Assembly: GCA_024195265.1 (NCBI GenBank)
Contig: JAJLRJ010000013.1
Coordinates: 3,414,575 to 3,478,574 of the forward strand
Direction: 5' to 3'
DNA length: 64,000 bases
Source: Dendrophyllia cribrosa
Lineage: Eukaryota > Cnidaria > Anthozoa > Scleractinia > Dendrophylliidae
The translations under genes and the position numbers were made by a program. How positions within the stretch are numbered: the first letter of the stretch is position 1; each line of letters begins with the position of its first letter. Shown here piece after piece: positions 33,058 through 45,420 of the stretch. The notes under the pieces were generated by a model. The model worked only from the letters and a program-made list of their open reading frames with translations, had not been told where the DNA came from and ran no database searches.

Positions 33058-36000
33058 GTGACCCCCTGTTTTTTTTAGTAATAGCTTTTGGCATTTGAAA
33101 AGGAAAATGCACAATGATTTTAAAAAAATTCTACGAAGCGGAATTTTTTAAAATTTGGATAAAGATAATTTTCACGCAGTGCAAATTTCTTTCCGTAGAA
33201 TTTTTTAATTTTTTGTCTGACGTTTCCTCTCAATAATTATATTACATTGAAACAATAAAAAGTGGTAGTCACCGGACTTGTTTTTATGTAAAAGCCTTCG
33301 TGAGTTTAGCAATTCCCACGCGCGTCTTCGCGCCTTTATAAAATCCGGATTCTATAAGATCAACAGTTGCTCATGATCTGTTCTTACTACCGCTGACTGT
33401 TGCGTGTGCTCGCGCGGGCAGCTACTGTTTGGAGATTTTCGGAGTCAGTTTAGAATACAATGTACGCCATTTGCCGCCGATCTGGTGTTTGAAGTTGTTT
33501 ACTGCTTAGAAGATCATTTAGTGGCCGTAAAAGACAGCTTCCTGGACTCACCTTTAGGGATTTTATCACAACTTCTGGCTAGATAAGCCATGTCTTTGTC
33601 AAATAGCATCAAGCGAAAGTTTGGCTTGCAGAACACGTGTCGGTCGGTGCTTCAGAATGAAAACATTGCGATACTTCTAAATTGTAAAATGACTAAAATG
33701 TTGAGCTTCTTTATGTGAGATTTTCTCGGGATTTGTCCTTATTCTTTACGGTTGTTTTCGTCGCAGTGTTTAACGATGGCGGCCAATATCCTCTTCGGAT
33801 ATATATCCTTCCGTTCGTTCATTCTCGGTTTGCGATTTTTAGTTAGGCTATCCGTGTCATTTACTTTTTAAAAAACAACGACTCAATGTTTTTTTTTCTC
33901 CGCGTTTGGCAGTTTAGTGAATGAAAATGACTGTTATTTACGGATGGCTCAGCATCTTTTAATCTTCAGCCGATATTGTGAGCATCTGCAATCGAAAACA
34001 TGGCTTGTAGTTTCTGTTTGACAATTCATGTCTGCACTTTTTTGCCCACTGAATCACGGCATCAAAGCTCAAATCATCTTCAATGCCTGGACACTCTGAG
34101 GTAAAAGACTAGTTTTACCATATAAATAAACTATACAGATTGATATCAATCAGCTCAGGCACGTAGGGCCAGCTGTGGTACCAGGGTTTGAAACGTGCGG
34201 TAGAGAATTTACCCAATTTATTTGCAAATACTGTATTCAATTTCATTGTAAGTTGACCTGTCTCTCGTACGCATATTTATTACTTCGGGAGTGTTTTGCT
34301 ATAAATTAATCTCTCTACCGGGTCTGTTCACTGTGCCCCTGACGAGAATGACAGACCTTCTAAGAAGATAAAAATTTCCATATTATCAATCTATGTTGTC
34401 TATTATAAATAAGTTTTTAGTGAGCTCACTAAAGTACAGTGTTTTTTTTAGGTACAACTGATTATTTCAAAATCCAAATTTGTCACCAAACTGTTCCGTT
34501 TTCGTTCGAGTGTTTGCTGTTCGCTTTTCGTCCAGTTTAGTTTTAATTCTTCAATTTTATTTTTAAGTTGGACTTTTTGGTGTTTTTTCGGTGTGACACA
34601 AACGAATAATCTCGCCCATTAGTCCAAAAAATTTTATAAATAAAAGTTTACAACAGGTATTATAACATTTAGGGTCAAAATCTAATGCTCCACTGTTTTA
34701 ATTTAAATGATAGCATATGTCGCATATTAACGTTTCTTTCTTTTGGCCACAATTCTTTTTCGTCTAACATAAAGGATTCCTTCAGTCCTTCTCTCTTTCG
34801 CTTGCTGGTTTTTGCGTTCGGTTGTCGGTCATCTTGTCGTTCGATGATTCATTCATAGGTTCAGTTCATTCTCGGTTTGCGATTTTTAGTTGGGCTGTTC
34901 GTGTCTTACTTTTTAAAGAAACGTAGTCTTGTTTATCCTAGTCTCTCTCGCCTGCATACGCAGTGGCCGTTGAGCACACAAAATGCAAACCATAGAATGT
35001 GGCCAAGACCATCAAGTGAGAGGATTACGGTACTTTGCGAAACGAAACGAAACGAAACGAAACGAAATGGTACTTTGCGAAATGGTACTTTGCGAAATGG
35101 TACTTTGCGAAATGGTACTTTGGTAGAACTAACTTCTACTAACCCGTTGGCGCGTTCTCTCATCTGGCTTCACTCCTGTTGTCACTCGTGTTGTCACTCG
35201 TGTTGTCACCGGCAGCATGGCTTCGATCGATCGTCATGGTGCTCTCTCCTTCCGAGTTCGAACGGAAAGGCCTCGGTCATTCCCGCGGAATTTCACCTCT
35301 CAGCGGTGGCCCGCTTCTCATAGCCGGGTAGGCTTATTCACAAGAAGCAACACTGTAACCGTACGTTCAGAATGAGAGTGGCCGCCATCTTGTTTTGCGT
35401 GGCCACTGGAAAAATTAAAAAAGGGCCTTCGGACCGGACTTCAAACACTATGGACAATACGGATCGGACCCCAGATTAGACAACTGGTGTGCAGAGCTTA
35501 TTCTGGCATCCAAGCACCAAGCAGATGGGATTGGATTCTTGTCCACTGCACACATTGTACGGCACTTTGCGAAACGAAAAAAAAATTGAGCCATGGTTTC
35601 AGGAAATGATCACAAGGTATAAGAAAAGATGTAATACGAAAGAATTTGCAGCATTTCGTTAGAACTGTAAAGATAGCCTCGCGCGTTAAAACCAATAAAG
35701 AAATTCCAAAAAGAACAACAAAATTAGGTATATCTTGAAAGTAACCTTTTGTAAACGATTTGACGTCGATAAAAGGGATTTTGAAAGCCATGATGGGCTT
35801 CAAAAGATCAAAAAGCACCGAAGACCAATGTTGTAACTAGCACATGGCTTTGTAGACGCTAGCGCCGGTTGTCTCACATGACCCCAAAGCGCGGGAAAAT
35901 TCGTCACGCAATGCCTTGCGTACGCTCGGTATATTAAAGAGACCGGCCTTCGGCCGAAAGTAATTCGGTAAGAAGACGGTTAAAACGGCCCGCGCCGGCA

Positions 36001-37230
36001 AAAACACGACACATAAGTCGATTAACATTTCATTCAACTTTATTAAGATATTCAGAGCGAGATGTACTTTAGATATGTAATTTTCAGAGTTTTATTCGTA
36101 ACCCCAGTAGAGCGTTTTCACTGTCACGCAACAAAAAATAAATCGAAAACTATCGGGTGAATGAAGCTAAGAAAACGCGATGTTATACTGAGATACCTAA
36201 AGAAGTCACCGCCCCTAGCATTAGAGCTGTGCGTTTTTCCAAACATTTTTTTTAGAAATAACAAATCTTAAGAAAATAATAATTCATTGTTTATTTCTGA
36301 AATGTCAAGGAAACTTCGCAAAGTACCATTTAGTTTCGTTTCGCAAAGTGCCGTACAATGTGTGCAATGGACAAGAATCCAATCCCATCTGCTTGGTGCT
36401 TGGATGCCAGAATAAGCTCTGCACACCAGTTGTCTTATCTGGGGTCCGATCCGTATTGTCCATAGTGTTTGAAGTCCGCTCCGATGGCCCTTTTTTAATT
36501 TTTCCAGTGGCCACGCAAAACAAGATGGCGGCCAACGCACTCTCATTCTGAACGTACGGTTACAGTGTTGCTTCTTGTGAATAAGCCTACCCGGCTATGA
36601 GAAGCGGGCCACCGCTGAGAGGTGAAATTCCGCGGGAATGACCGAGGCCTTTCCGTTCGAACTCGGAAGGAGAGAGCACCATGACGATCGATCGAAGCCA
36701 TGCTGCCGGTGACAACACGAGTGACAACACGAGTGACAACAGGAGTGAAGCCAGATGAGAGAACGCGCCAACGGGTTAGTAGAAGTTAGTTCTACCAAAG
36801 TACCATTTCGCAAAGTACCATTTCGTTTCGTTTCGTTTCGTTTCGCAAAGTACCGTAAGCCCAAGTGAGATAATTTGTGGTGGTTTGAAATTTCTTCATT
36901 TTTATGACCATTTTGCGAGTCCTTGCACTCCCAATCCTCGTCACGATCGATCGCAGTTTTGCCTTTGAAATTTGAGTATTGGACTCCGGAAGCAATTTGT
37001 TTTGAATGTAAGGAATTAACTAAGGTCGTACTAGTAGATACAGTCTCGGATATACGCGAATTTCGTTTAAAACAGGACAAAAGTAACCTACTGTAGCACG
37101 AAAAAAGCCGCGCGCCGCCATGTTTGTTTTGATTTTTATCTTTCAAATCTCGCACTCTTTCGCGCGTGTTTCTTGCGCGTGACGCACGATAGTGACCTGC
37201 TCCCGCGCGAGGAAACTGGTACCAGCCACC
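33058..37230. mobile_element. 4.17-kb block replacing part of array unit 6
   Basis: Array homology stops at gggagtacc (33057) and resumes at ttaaaatgttcaaaatacaa (37231). The roughly 1.2 kb of unit between those points in sister copies is missing. The block contains two related segments (ggtttgcgatttttagtt at about 33827 and 34876) and a large inverted repeat. No transposase or other recognisable gene. Confidence 0.75.
35025..36858. repeat. Inverted repeat with about 0.55-kb arms and a 15-bp tandem repeat
   Basis: Left arm 35025-35577 pairs with right arm 36337-36858 at high identity; spacer about 760 bases. Both arms start in ttacggtactttgcgaaacg followed by (aaacg)n. The left arm then has about four units of ggtactttgcgaaat and the right arm fewer. 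Each arm ends at another copy of the ggcactttgcgaaacgaaa phrase. Arms read as open frames (34877-35323 plus, 36595-37155 minus) only because they mirror each other. Confidence 0.88.
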
Positions 37231-38317
37231 TTAAAATGTTCAAAATACAACATTTTTAAATGGGCATTTTTGCTTTTCTATTATAACAGGTTCTCTAGAA
37301 ATCTTCAAGGAACAATGTTTTAAGACTAAATATAGTTCAGAATGCTGATATCAGCGCAGTTTAATCGAGAGGAAATGTTCTAAAGATCACCGCTAGCCGC
37401 TTGGATCGGAATCTGCGTGCCAGTCGACAACGGAAGCGCGCCAGATTGTATTTGATTGCGGAGTGAAAAAGATCCTTGTAGCTCCAAATTAAATAACTAC
37501 CATTACAACTGAAAGGCTATTTCTATTCTACAGGAAAATTACTCAACAAAACTTGCAGAGGAATGTGTTAAACCCTGAAAACCTAATCATTACGAATGAT
37601 TACGTATTGAGAATTGACCTGAATTGGTTATGACGCAAATCCAGCAAAGGACGGGAAAATCCCATCATGAATTGCACCAAATTTTAACAATAATGTATAA
37701 GCTTAAAAATTTAATGCATCTTAGGAAAATAAATGCAATGATTTACAATAAAGTCCTAGCAACATAACTAATAAAGTAAGATATGTTATTATAATTAATC
37801 CGGGAATTAATGATCGCGTGCAAATTGTTCTGCTGAAAAGTCCGTCGCATTCTCGTTCTAGTTTGACTAATTATGCCCTTCTGTGTGCTTATTTAGTAAG
37901 ATTATTACCATCGTGTTATCTAACTTATTGATCTAAACTTTCATTCGAACGTTTTACTCGAATAAAGACAACTTTCAAAATGACATAATTTACAAAAATA
38001 GCGTGATTACAAAAATAGCGTGACTTTTTCATTTCAAGCTCGTGTTACATGACATAAAACAAACAGCAAATTAAGAACCTCCAGGCTGACATTTGGCCAA
38101 TAAAGGCACGTCACATATAAGAACCAATTCAGCCTGACAAATGAAGCAGGTTTTTATACGAAAAATTACTAACGATCAGGCAACACTGTGACAGATCCAA
38201 GTTTGTGTGCTGGACCATTACAAACACACAAGGTGTAGTTTCTGAAAATATCCATAACTCCCTCACAGAGTTCAATAGGGATTGGATTTTCCAGAGTGAA
38301 TTTGCCTAATTTTTCAA

Positions 38318-38387
<70 letters not shown>
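38318..38387. repeat. Poly-G tract of about 70 bases
   Basis: An uninterrupted G run inside array unit 6. The corresponding place in units 3 and 5 (about 26993 and 32016) has only 6-8 G. Confidence 0.95.
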
Positions 38388-38388
<1 letters not shown>

Positions 38389-39413
38389 GGGGAGAGGTAA
38401 TTTGCCTAATGCCTTATTATTGAATTCTATTTATTCATTATAGAGTAGTTTGATTAATTAGTGTTTAATGTGATCATTGGACCTGTCAGAGTCAATGATT
38501 CACTAATTAAAGCAAATTTTTAGTAGATATTGTACAACATTTCCAGAAACAATTTTAAGAACCTCTTAACTCAAGGCTGATTTCTCACTACGCGCCTTAT
38601 ATATAAGAAACGCATCAGGCGCCTACAACAGAAAATAGCAGGTTCGCCTTTTATGTGGGTATTTACTGTATTTAACCTATTGATAGTTGCTGATAGAGTG
38701 TACGCCAGAAATCGAATCGAATCGAGCCTAAATGCCCAGTTAAGAATCTTTAGCGTGTCTATTTACTAGAATTAGAAGCCGATAGTTCGTTCAATAGGCT
38801 TTTTTCTTAGAATTATACCGAAGTGGGGTCACGTCACATTGATGTTTTCCTCTTTTTATTCTTGACTTGCCAGGTTATCCCGCCAATTTTTGACAAGTTT
38901 ACAAGTCATTCAAAGCTGTTTGAAGGTAATGTACAACGATTAAATAGTATATCATGGGTATAGGCGATAAACATGAGACTCAGTGACCAGTTCACCTCCC
39001 TTGGGGAGAGGGGGGGGGGCGGGTTTGGTACTCCCGTCAATTTAGGATAGGTGAGTGCCGCGAAGGTTCCTCAATCCTGAACCTATTTATGGGTTCAACA
39101 TCGATAATTGAGACCCTATTTAAAGGAAAAACGATTACTCAAAATTCGGCGAACAAGTTGTTTTTATTTATTTTGTGTACATGGAAAGTAAGTTTAGCAT
39201 CAGGCATAGAATAATGATGCCATTATTAATGCTCAGTCTAGCACCAAATCTTTTTGCTGGGTGTTTAGGTACTGGAATTTTGCTAATACAACAAGGAACC
39301 CTAACCAAGGATCACAGTACCCCCAAAATACCCTATTTAACGACTGAGCACCTCAAAAATCATACCTTATTCCGCAGCACATACCTATATAGCTTAGATA
39401 TGGGAGTACCTCC

Positions 39414-39445
<32 letters not shown>

Positions 39446-41275
39446 ACGGGCTTTACCTACACGTATCCTATATATCCTGCAGTCATTCTAGAAAAGAGCA
39501 AAAGCGGATTATCAGTCACGCCACATTCACAATGGTGGCAAGTGGCCAATAATCGATCTTATCTCAAATTGCACACAACAATTTCCCCTTTAAACTGCGG
39601 GGTGTTGGCCCTCGGCACAATAGCAAAGAGAAGAAAAGATACAGAGAAGATACATCCTCGAGGTTTCACTTGTGTTCGAATACGGGTACGTACAAACGTA
39701 ATATATAATCCATTGATAGCCGTGTTGATCAGCAGAGTGTAAAACATTTTGAAAAATCGAATCCAATCGAGCCCAAAATGCTTGGTTAAGAATCTTCAAC
39801 GTGTTTATTTACTACAATTAGAAACCGATTGTTTGCTCAATAGGCTTTATAAAACTGTTATTTTGAGTCTTAAACCAGCAACCAAAATGCCTTTGCACCT
39901 TTGGTACCATCTTCTTTACACCGAGGCAGTACAACTTTCCTTGAATAGGTCCAAAAACATTTGTAACTCCACAAATTGTGCATTTCAAAATTCGCGTGAT
40001 CTTTATAGCTTAATGGAGATTTAAATGTTGTCAATACAACATTTTTAAAAACTGTTATGTGCATTTTTCGGGCGCTTTTCTATTATAAGCAGGTACTCTA
40101 GAAATCTCCAGGAAACGAGTTTTGAATCTAAATATACATGATGCCTGGCAAGCGCAGTTTTATCGAAGGTAATTTTTTCAAAGATCACCGCTCGGTTCGT
40201 AATCTGCGTGCCAGACAACGGAAGCGCACTGGATTGTACTTGATTGCGGAGTTAAAATGATCGCGTCGTAGCTCCAAAATAAATAACTACCATTGCAATG
40301 CGATTTCTATTCTACATGCAAATTCCCAATAAGACTTGCAGAGGAATGTGTTAAACCTTGAAGACGGAATTATTCCAAAAGATTAGTATGTATTAAGAAT
40401 TAACCAGAATTGGTTATGACGCAAATCCCGCAAAGAGAAAAATCCCATCATGAATTGCACCAAATTCTAACAATAATGTATAAACTTATTTCATCTATCT
40501 TTGGAAAATAAATGCAATGATTTACAGTAAAATCCTAGCAACACAACTAATAAACATGTCATTATAATTGAACCCGGGAATTAATGATTTTGACGCAATG
40601 GCCAAGTTATGCGTTTTGTAAAATCCGTTGCATTCTCGTTCAAGTTCTACCAATTATGCACCTCTGTGTGCTTATTTAGTAAGGTTATTACCATTTTGTT
40701 AGTAATTTATCGATCTAAACTTCTGTTCGTACGTTTTACTCGAATTAAGACAATTTCAAGATGACGTAATTAACAAAAATAGCGTGATTTCCAAAATAGC
40801 GTGACTTTTTGATGGGATTCATTTCATTTCACAGACTTTAAGATCGTGTTACATACATTTCGCCGTCGAATGAAGTACGAGTACGTACAAACGTAATATT
40901 CAACCTATTGATACAGTGTACGCAAGAAATCAAATCCAATCGAATCGAGCCTAAATGCTCAGTTAAGAATCTTTAGCGTGTCTATTTACTAGAATTAGAA
41001 GCCGATAGTTCGTTCAATAGGCTTTTTTCTTAGAATTATACCGAAGTGGGGTCACGTCACATTGATGTTTTCCTGTTTTCATTCTTGACTTGCCAGGTTA
41101 TCCCGCCAATCTTTGACAAGTTTACAAGTCATTCAAAGCTTTTTGAAGGTAATGTACAACGATTAAATAGTATATCATGGGTATAGGCGATAAGTTTCAA
41201 AGTCATTCAAAGCTGTTTGAAGATAATGTACAACGTATAAGTAGTGCATCATGGGTATAGGCAACAAACATGAGG

Positions 41276-41888
41276 CTCTATTCTACTGGCAAATTTCTTA
41301 ATAAGACTTGCAGAGGAATGTGTATAACCTTGAAGACGGAATTATTCCGAATGATGATGTTTTGATAATTGACCAGAATTATATGAACCAGAATATGATG
41401 CAAATCCCGTAATCGAACACAATTTAACTTTACACAATGTAACAAAATCGAACTCACCAAAAAAAATTGGACAAAAGACCTAACTGAAAGTTCGATTTCC
41501 GAACTCATGATTAGTCAATTGCAAATATATAAATCAGAATAAATAAACATATAAAAAGATATATAAACCGTTTTGGTTTTCAAAACGGGATCATTTACCG
41601 TTCTTCTTTGCACACACGTGACTGAGTTGCGAACGCTCCTAGTGGACGGGAGCCGGCGATGAGGGGCGGCTGTATTTGCACATTGACTGAGAGTGACCCC
41701 TTGGCTCGATTTCCGCGGCTCTCTAGAAATCAGTTTATCCTCTTCTGTGTGCAGCTTTTTCTCAATGCTGTTTTGCTCATGTTCAAAAAGAACCTTAACC
41801 ATGTTACCGCCATACTCGTCCCCAGAATTCTCGTTGCGTTTGGTGAGCGGTTGAAACGAGACTCGAATTAAAAAAGGAGTGGAGCTCT
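41276..41888. other. Array fragment and unassigned sequence
   Basis: 41276-41410 is a diverged piece of the array unit (cttgcagaggaatgtg). After that, no supported gene; a 70-residue plus frame at 41659 has no recognisable motif. Confidence 0.5.
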
Positions 41889-42119
41889 GGGCCCCGGTTC
41901 AGCCGGTTAACTCTAACCCAGGATTAAACTTAACCGAGGATTTAGTTTCTCTTGTTAAAAGAGTTTTCAAAAGCTAATTATAAGTCACATGCGAAGACAA
42001 GTCAGAGACGAAACTAAAAAGCAAAAGCACTTTGGAAAAATCTCCATTTATTAATTATTTACCTGGAATCAAAATAGATGCTAACCCTGGGTTAACCGCG
42101 CTTTGAACAACCTGGCCCT
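41889..42119. mobile_element. MITE with ggccccggttcagccggtta-type ends
   Basis: The left end gggccccggttcagc and right end gaacaacctggccct are imperfectly inverted; taacccagg and cctgggtta pair just inside. G-rich tracts follow at 42258-42382. Confidence 0.65.
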
Positions 42120-43131
42120 GGACACGAGAATGTGTTAACGCAGGCAATTTTTGCGTAATGTATTGCAAGATTCAAGTAGGATTAAGGTGGTTAGCGAAAA
42201 TTTCCCGAAATTGACGAATCCTTGGCGTAAATAAGGGAGGATTCATAATTTATGTAGAGGAGGGGGGGGGCTATGTCGATTTTTAAGGGGGGGGGGCTAT
42301 GATATTTTCCTGTTAGGTTTAAGGCGGGGCTATCAAAAATTTCTCCCGATGTAAAAGAAGGTATAAGGGGGGGGGGGGGGGGCATCAAAATTTAAGATTT
42401 TATAAAAACTGCCACCATCAGTTTACTCATATTTAGCAGGAGGACCTGTAAATAAGTTTTTTTTATAGCTGGAGCTTATAAATAGCAGTCCATGTCAATG
42501 AATACAAATAAACTCACACTGATGCTTGCTTTCTCAGAACATTTATTTGTAATTCCGTGTTCCTCTCTCCTCCGCAGAGGTCTCTTTGTGTTACTAGGAG
42601 GCTGGGGAGAGGGGAAAAGAAAGCATGCAGAGGATGATTGGACGGGGAAAGAGAGGAGGGGAGACCGGCCTGTTCGCTCTTCCCATCGTCCCCCGCGTGC
42701 TGATTAATTTTTAATTTTTATTTAAAAATTTATTAATGGGATACCAGTGGGAGCGAAAGTTCTATAAGAAGGAATGACCTAAAACCATCTACAACCACCT
42801 AAAACCACCTCATGACGACCATCTTCAGAAATATAAAAACTCCACGCAGAATACTGTTTTTATTATTTCATTGTCAATTTGATCGATTTCAGGTATAGCC
42901 TGCGTGCTCACCGGAAATGTTGCATTCTCTTTCCACGGGTGTTTCGTCAATAACATTTTTAACAATAACAATAATGGTATAATAAAGTTCAAAGTGGTTT
43001 TTGATATACAGTCAACTCTCTCATAGCGACCACCTCTCGTAAGCGACCACTTTGTAAATAACTGTTTTGTTTCTCAGTCAAATACTGTTTCAAAAACTCT
43101 CTTGTAAGCAACCACTACTCAAATTTCTTAA

Positions 43132-43470
43132 AGGGGCACTGTCACCTATTTTTAGTATCACTTTGAAAAGCCAAAAAACATATTTGTTTCAATGGAAACC
43201 TACAAATAATGGTCCAGTTTTGTTAACAAATACTCTACCAGTGCACAGAAACTATTATTTGTTATCTTTGGCTGCGGATGGCCAGGATGAAAATGGATTG
43301 CAACTTGAAAAAATTGGCCAATTTTTTCAAGTTCCTCCAAGAGTTATGGAAAAATCGCAGAAAAACTTATTATGGGTTGTTCTTCCTTAAAGAAATCACT
43401 TGATATTATCTTCTTGGTGTTCTAAAAGCAATTTTATGTTTGAGCAAAGGTACTTTGTCATATATTTAGT
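43132..43470. mobile_element. Third copy of the agggg-cactgtcac MITE, truncated right end
   Basis: Preceded by TTAA (43128-43131) and aligned to 2857-3244 up to about tcatatatttagt; the right terminus is missing. It splits a repeat whose phrase gtaagcgaccac appears on both sides. Confidence 0.75.
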
Positions 43471-44109
43471 ATTAAATTTGTCATATTCTTTTGTTTTCTG
43501 TTTCCGGTAAGCGACCACCCGGCATGATCACGTATGATCGTAAAAAAATCATTACTCAAATGTCACAAAAAGTTCAGTTTTTAATAGCACTGACCCACAG
43601 TGCTGACAGATAATAACAGTTTACTTCATACAAAAAAGATGGCTGTAATAAGATCTGTAGACAAACAAGCAGATTGTTACCCCCGGTTACAGTGATCTGT
43701 TGCAAAATGTTGACTTGAACCTTAAAACACAGAAGCAATCGAGCATTCTAGACTTCGTGGAGAAGCGTTCGAATGCGACCGAGTGAGAATACAGTCTGAT
43801 CTAGAGTGCGAGTATATGCATCCCATGTTTGACATTTTTCCCAGGTTTTGTTCGGTTTAAAATTGAATTGATTACAATTACAAGCGTTACAATTACAAGC
43901 GTTTTTTACACACATACAAGCTTTTTATTTTTGCGTTTACCACACTCCGCATTTTCCACACTCCCCATTTTTCACATGTCGCATCTTCCCCACTCCTCAT
44001 TTTCCGCACTCCGCACTCCACACTCATTTCCGGTGAGCACGCAGGCTATACCTGAAATCGATCAAATTGACGCTGAAATGATAAAAACAGTATTCTGCGT
44101 GGATTTTTG

Positions 44110-44280
44110 ATATTTCTGAAGATGGTCATAGGTAGTTTTAGGAGGTTGTAGGTGGTTGTAGATGGTTTTAGATGGTTTTAGATGGTTTTAGATGGTTTTA
44201 GGTCATTCCTTGTAGGTGGTTTTAGGTGGTTGTAAATGGTTGTAGATGGTTTTAGGTGGTTTTAGATGTTTTTTAGGTTA
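44110..44280. repeat. 10-bp minisatellite (gatggtttta)n
   Basis: About 15 imperfect units with variants ggtggttgta and gatggtttta, part of the right foldback arm. A few inverted units are at 42778-42812 in the left arm. Confidence 0.9.
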
Positions 44281-44639
44281 TTCCTTCTTTTAGTACTTAC
44301 CCCAGTGGGAGCCTCTGCGGAGGAGAAAGTCTGTGTTCTAAAGTTTATATTCCAATTGGTGGTGAAGCTAGACGGCCTCAAAATGTGCCAACTCAAGACT
44401 CAACGGAATGAAACCGCACTGGTACTGCACCTTCGTTTAGCTGGTGATGATGGAAGTTCAATGTCACTACTATCACTCTCATTAACACCCACACTGTCAC
44501 TATCACTCGACGTTCCTTCACTGTCAGTGCACCATGTTTCACCCAAAACAACAGTGTCATCTTCACCACTTTCCTCATTGTCAGATGCAGGTTGTTACTC
44601 TGTAAAAGATGCTTCCCTCTCACAGTCATAGTTTCCAGT

Positions 44640-45420
44640 GCATGCCCCCTTATTTCTTGAAGATGAGTAGTTATCAACGCAATCTTTTCATTTTTCAGTT
44701 TATTTTTCCATGGAAGCGAGTGTTTTTTCAGATTAGTATCCAGCTTAAAAACATAAAGGGAATGAAGCCCCCCAGTTAGTACCAACTCGTCCCAATTGTA
44801 ATCTTCATATTTTTTTGCTTCCCTGTTTCGCCGCTTTTCAGCGGTTGCTTTATTTCTCAGATCTTCAGAAAATTCAAGGAGCTTTAAATGGTCGACGTAG
44901 TTTTTAACAAGCTCTTAAGAAGCCACAAAGGCACGAGAAAACTCTTCAATATCTTTTGCCGTATTCAGGTTTTTTTTCAATAAAGTATTTATTAATTTGT
45001 GCTCTAGGCATAAAATCGTCCACTGGCCGTGTTTTTCCATCTGGAGAAGTTGCTGGGGATTCGAATACACTTTTGTACCTTAATGTCTCTTTATCAGGGA
45101 AAGGGCGTGGGATTCGGTCCATCATGGGGCCTTGCCACCCATTTGTACATGACGTGCACTGCTGCTCTTTCCTAACTTTACAGGTGTCTTTAACAAATTC
45201 CATACAACTCTCCAACATCATAGTGGTCGTTTATATAGCTGCAAATCTTAGAGAAATAATTACAACCAGCCACGTGTGTTTTTGAACTTTCGGATGATTT
45301 CATGTAATCTTGCAGTTGGTTTCTGTTGAAAAAAAGGCGTCCTCCTGCCTCTCTGTTACAAAGGCCTTGATGTAATCTGGTGGTGGTGGTGGAAGAGGGA
45401 TTGGGGTGGGGGGGAGTCAT
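44640..45420 (-). pseudogene. Decayed coding remnant of unrecognised, probably transposon-related protein
   Basis: On the minus strand protein-like text is spread over three frames: LQDYMKSSESSKTHVAGC, then PRPFPDKETLRYK and VDDFMPRAQINKYFIEKK, then VDHLKLLEFSEDL, EKRRNREAKKYEDYNW and VLTGGLHSLYVFKLD. Frameshifts and a stop separate the pieces. The last segment (charged helix, then 'LxxLxVxxLDxxL') resembles proteins repeated in invertebrate genomes that carry a SAP-like motif; I cannot name the family. Confidence 0.5.

Larger units (their letters stand above)
20670..41275. repeat. Tandem array of seven about 2.2-kb units
   Basis: Landmark phrases recur in fixed order. 'cagtgaccagttca' lies near 22575, 24785, 27591, 29827, 32615 and 38979. 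'acatggaaagtaag' lies near 22766, 24974, 27790, 30020, 32825 and 39180, with an older copy near 20813. 'tgcttggttaagaatct' lies near 21378, 23358, 26190, 28400, 31213 and 39780. Spacing is about 2.2 kb, or 2.8 kb where a 0.59-kb MITE is inserted, and larger where a 4.17-kb block interrupts unit 6. Units are highly similar; the first (20.67-22.57 kb) is most diverged. Short frames recur in each unit (for example 27594-27905, 39175-39552) but carry homopolymers and no motif. I regard the array as non-coding satellite-like DNA built on a transposon. Confidence 0.9.
42757..44290. mobile_element. Foldback element with minisatellite arms
   Basis: Left arm 42757-42920 and right arm 44025-44290 are inverted copies sharing gcacgcaggctatacctgaa and cagtattctgcgtgga. 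The right arm contains a 10-bp minisatellite gatggtttta. Outside the arms ctcctccgcagagg (about 42570) and cctctgcggaggag (about 44311) also pair. The interior holds a TTAA MITE copy and another repeat (taagcgaccac). Confidence 0.75.

Noticed and set aside
34877..37155. Open frames of 148 and 186 codons with CCHSCCHSCCH
   Set aside because: They are mirror images in the two arms of an inverted repeat and encode translated simple repeats; the Cys/His pattern comes from a short tandem repeat (gttgtcactcgt), not a zinc finger.
39175..39552. Frames starting MESKFSIRHRIMM or similar in several array units
   Set aside because: Interrupted by homopolymers and not preserved to the same end in all units; no motif.
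44266..44631. 121-codon plus frame rich in Ser/Leu (SLSLTPTLSLSLD)
   Set aside because: Low-complexity reading of the strand opposite the coding remnant; no conserved motif.
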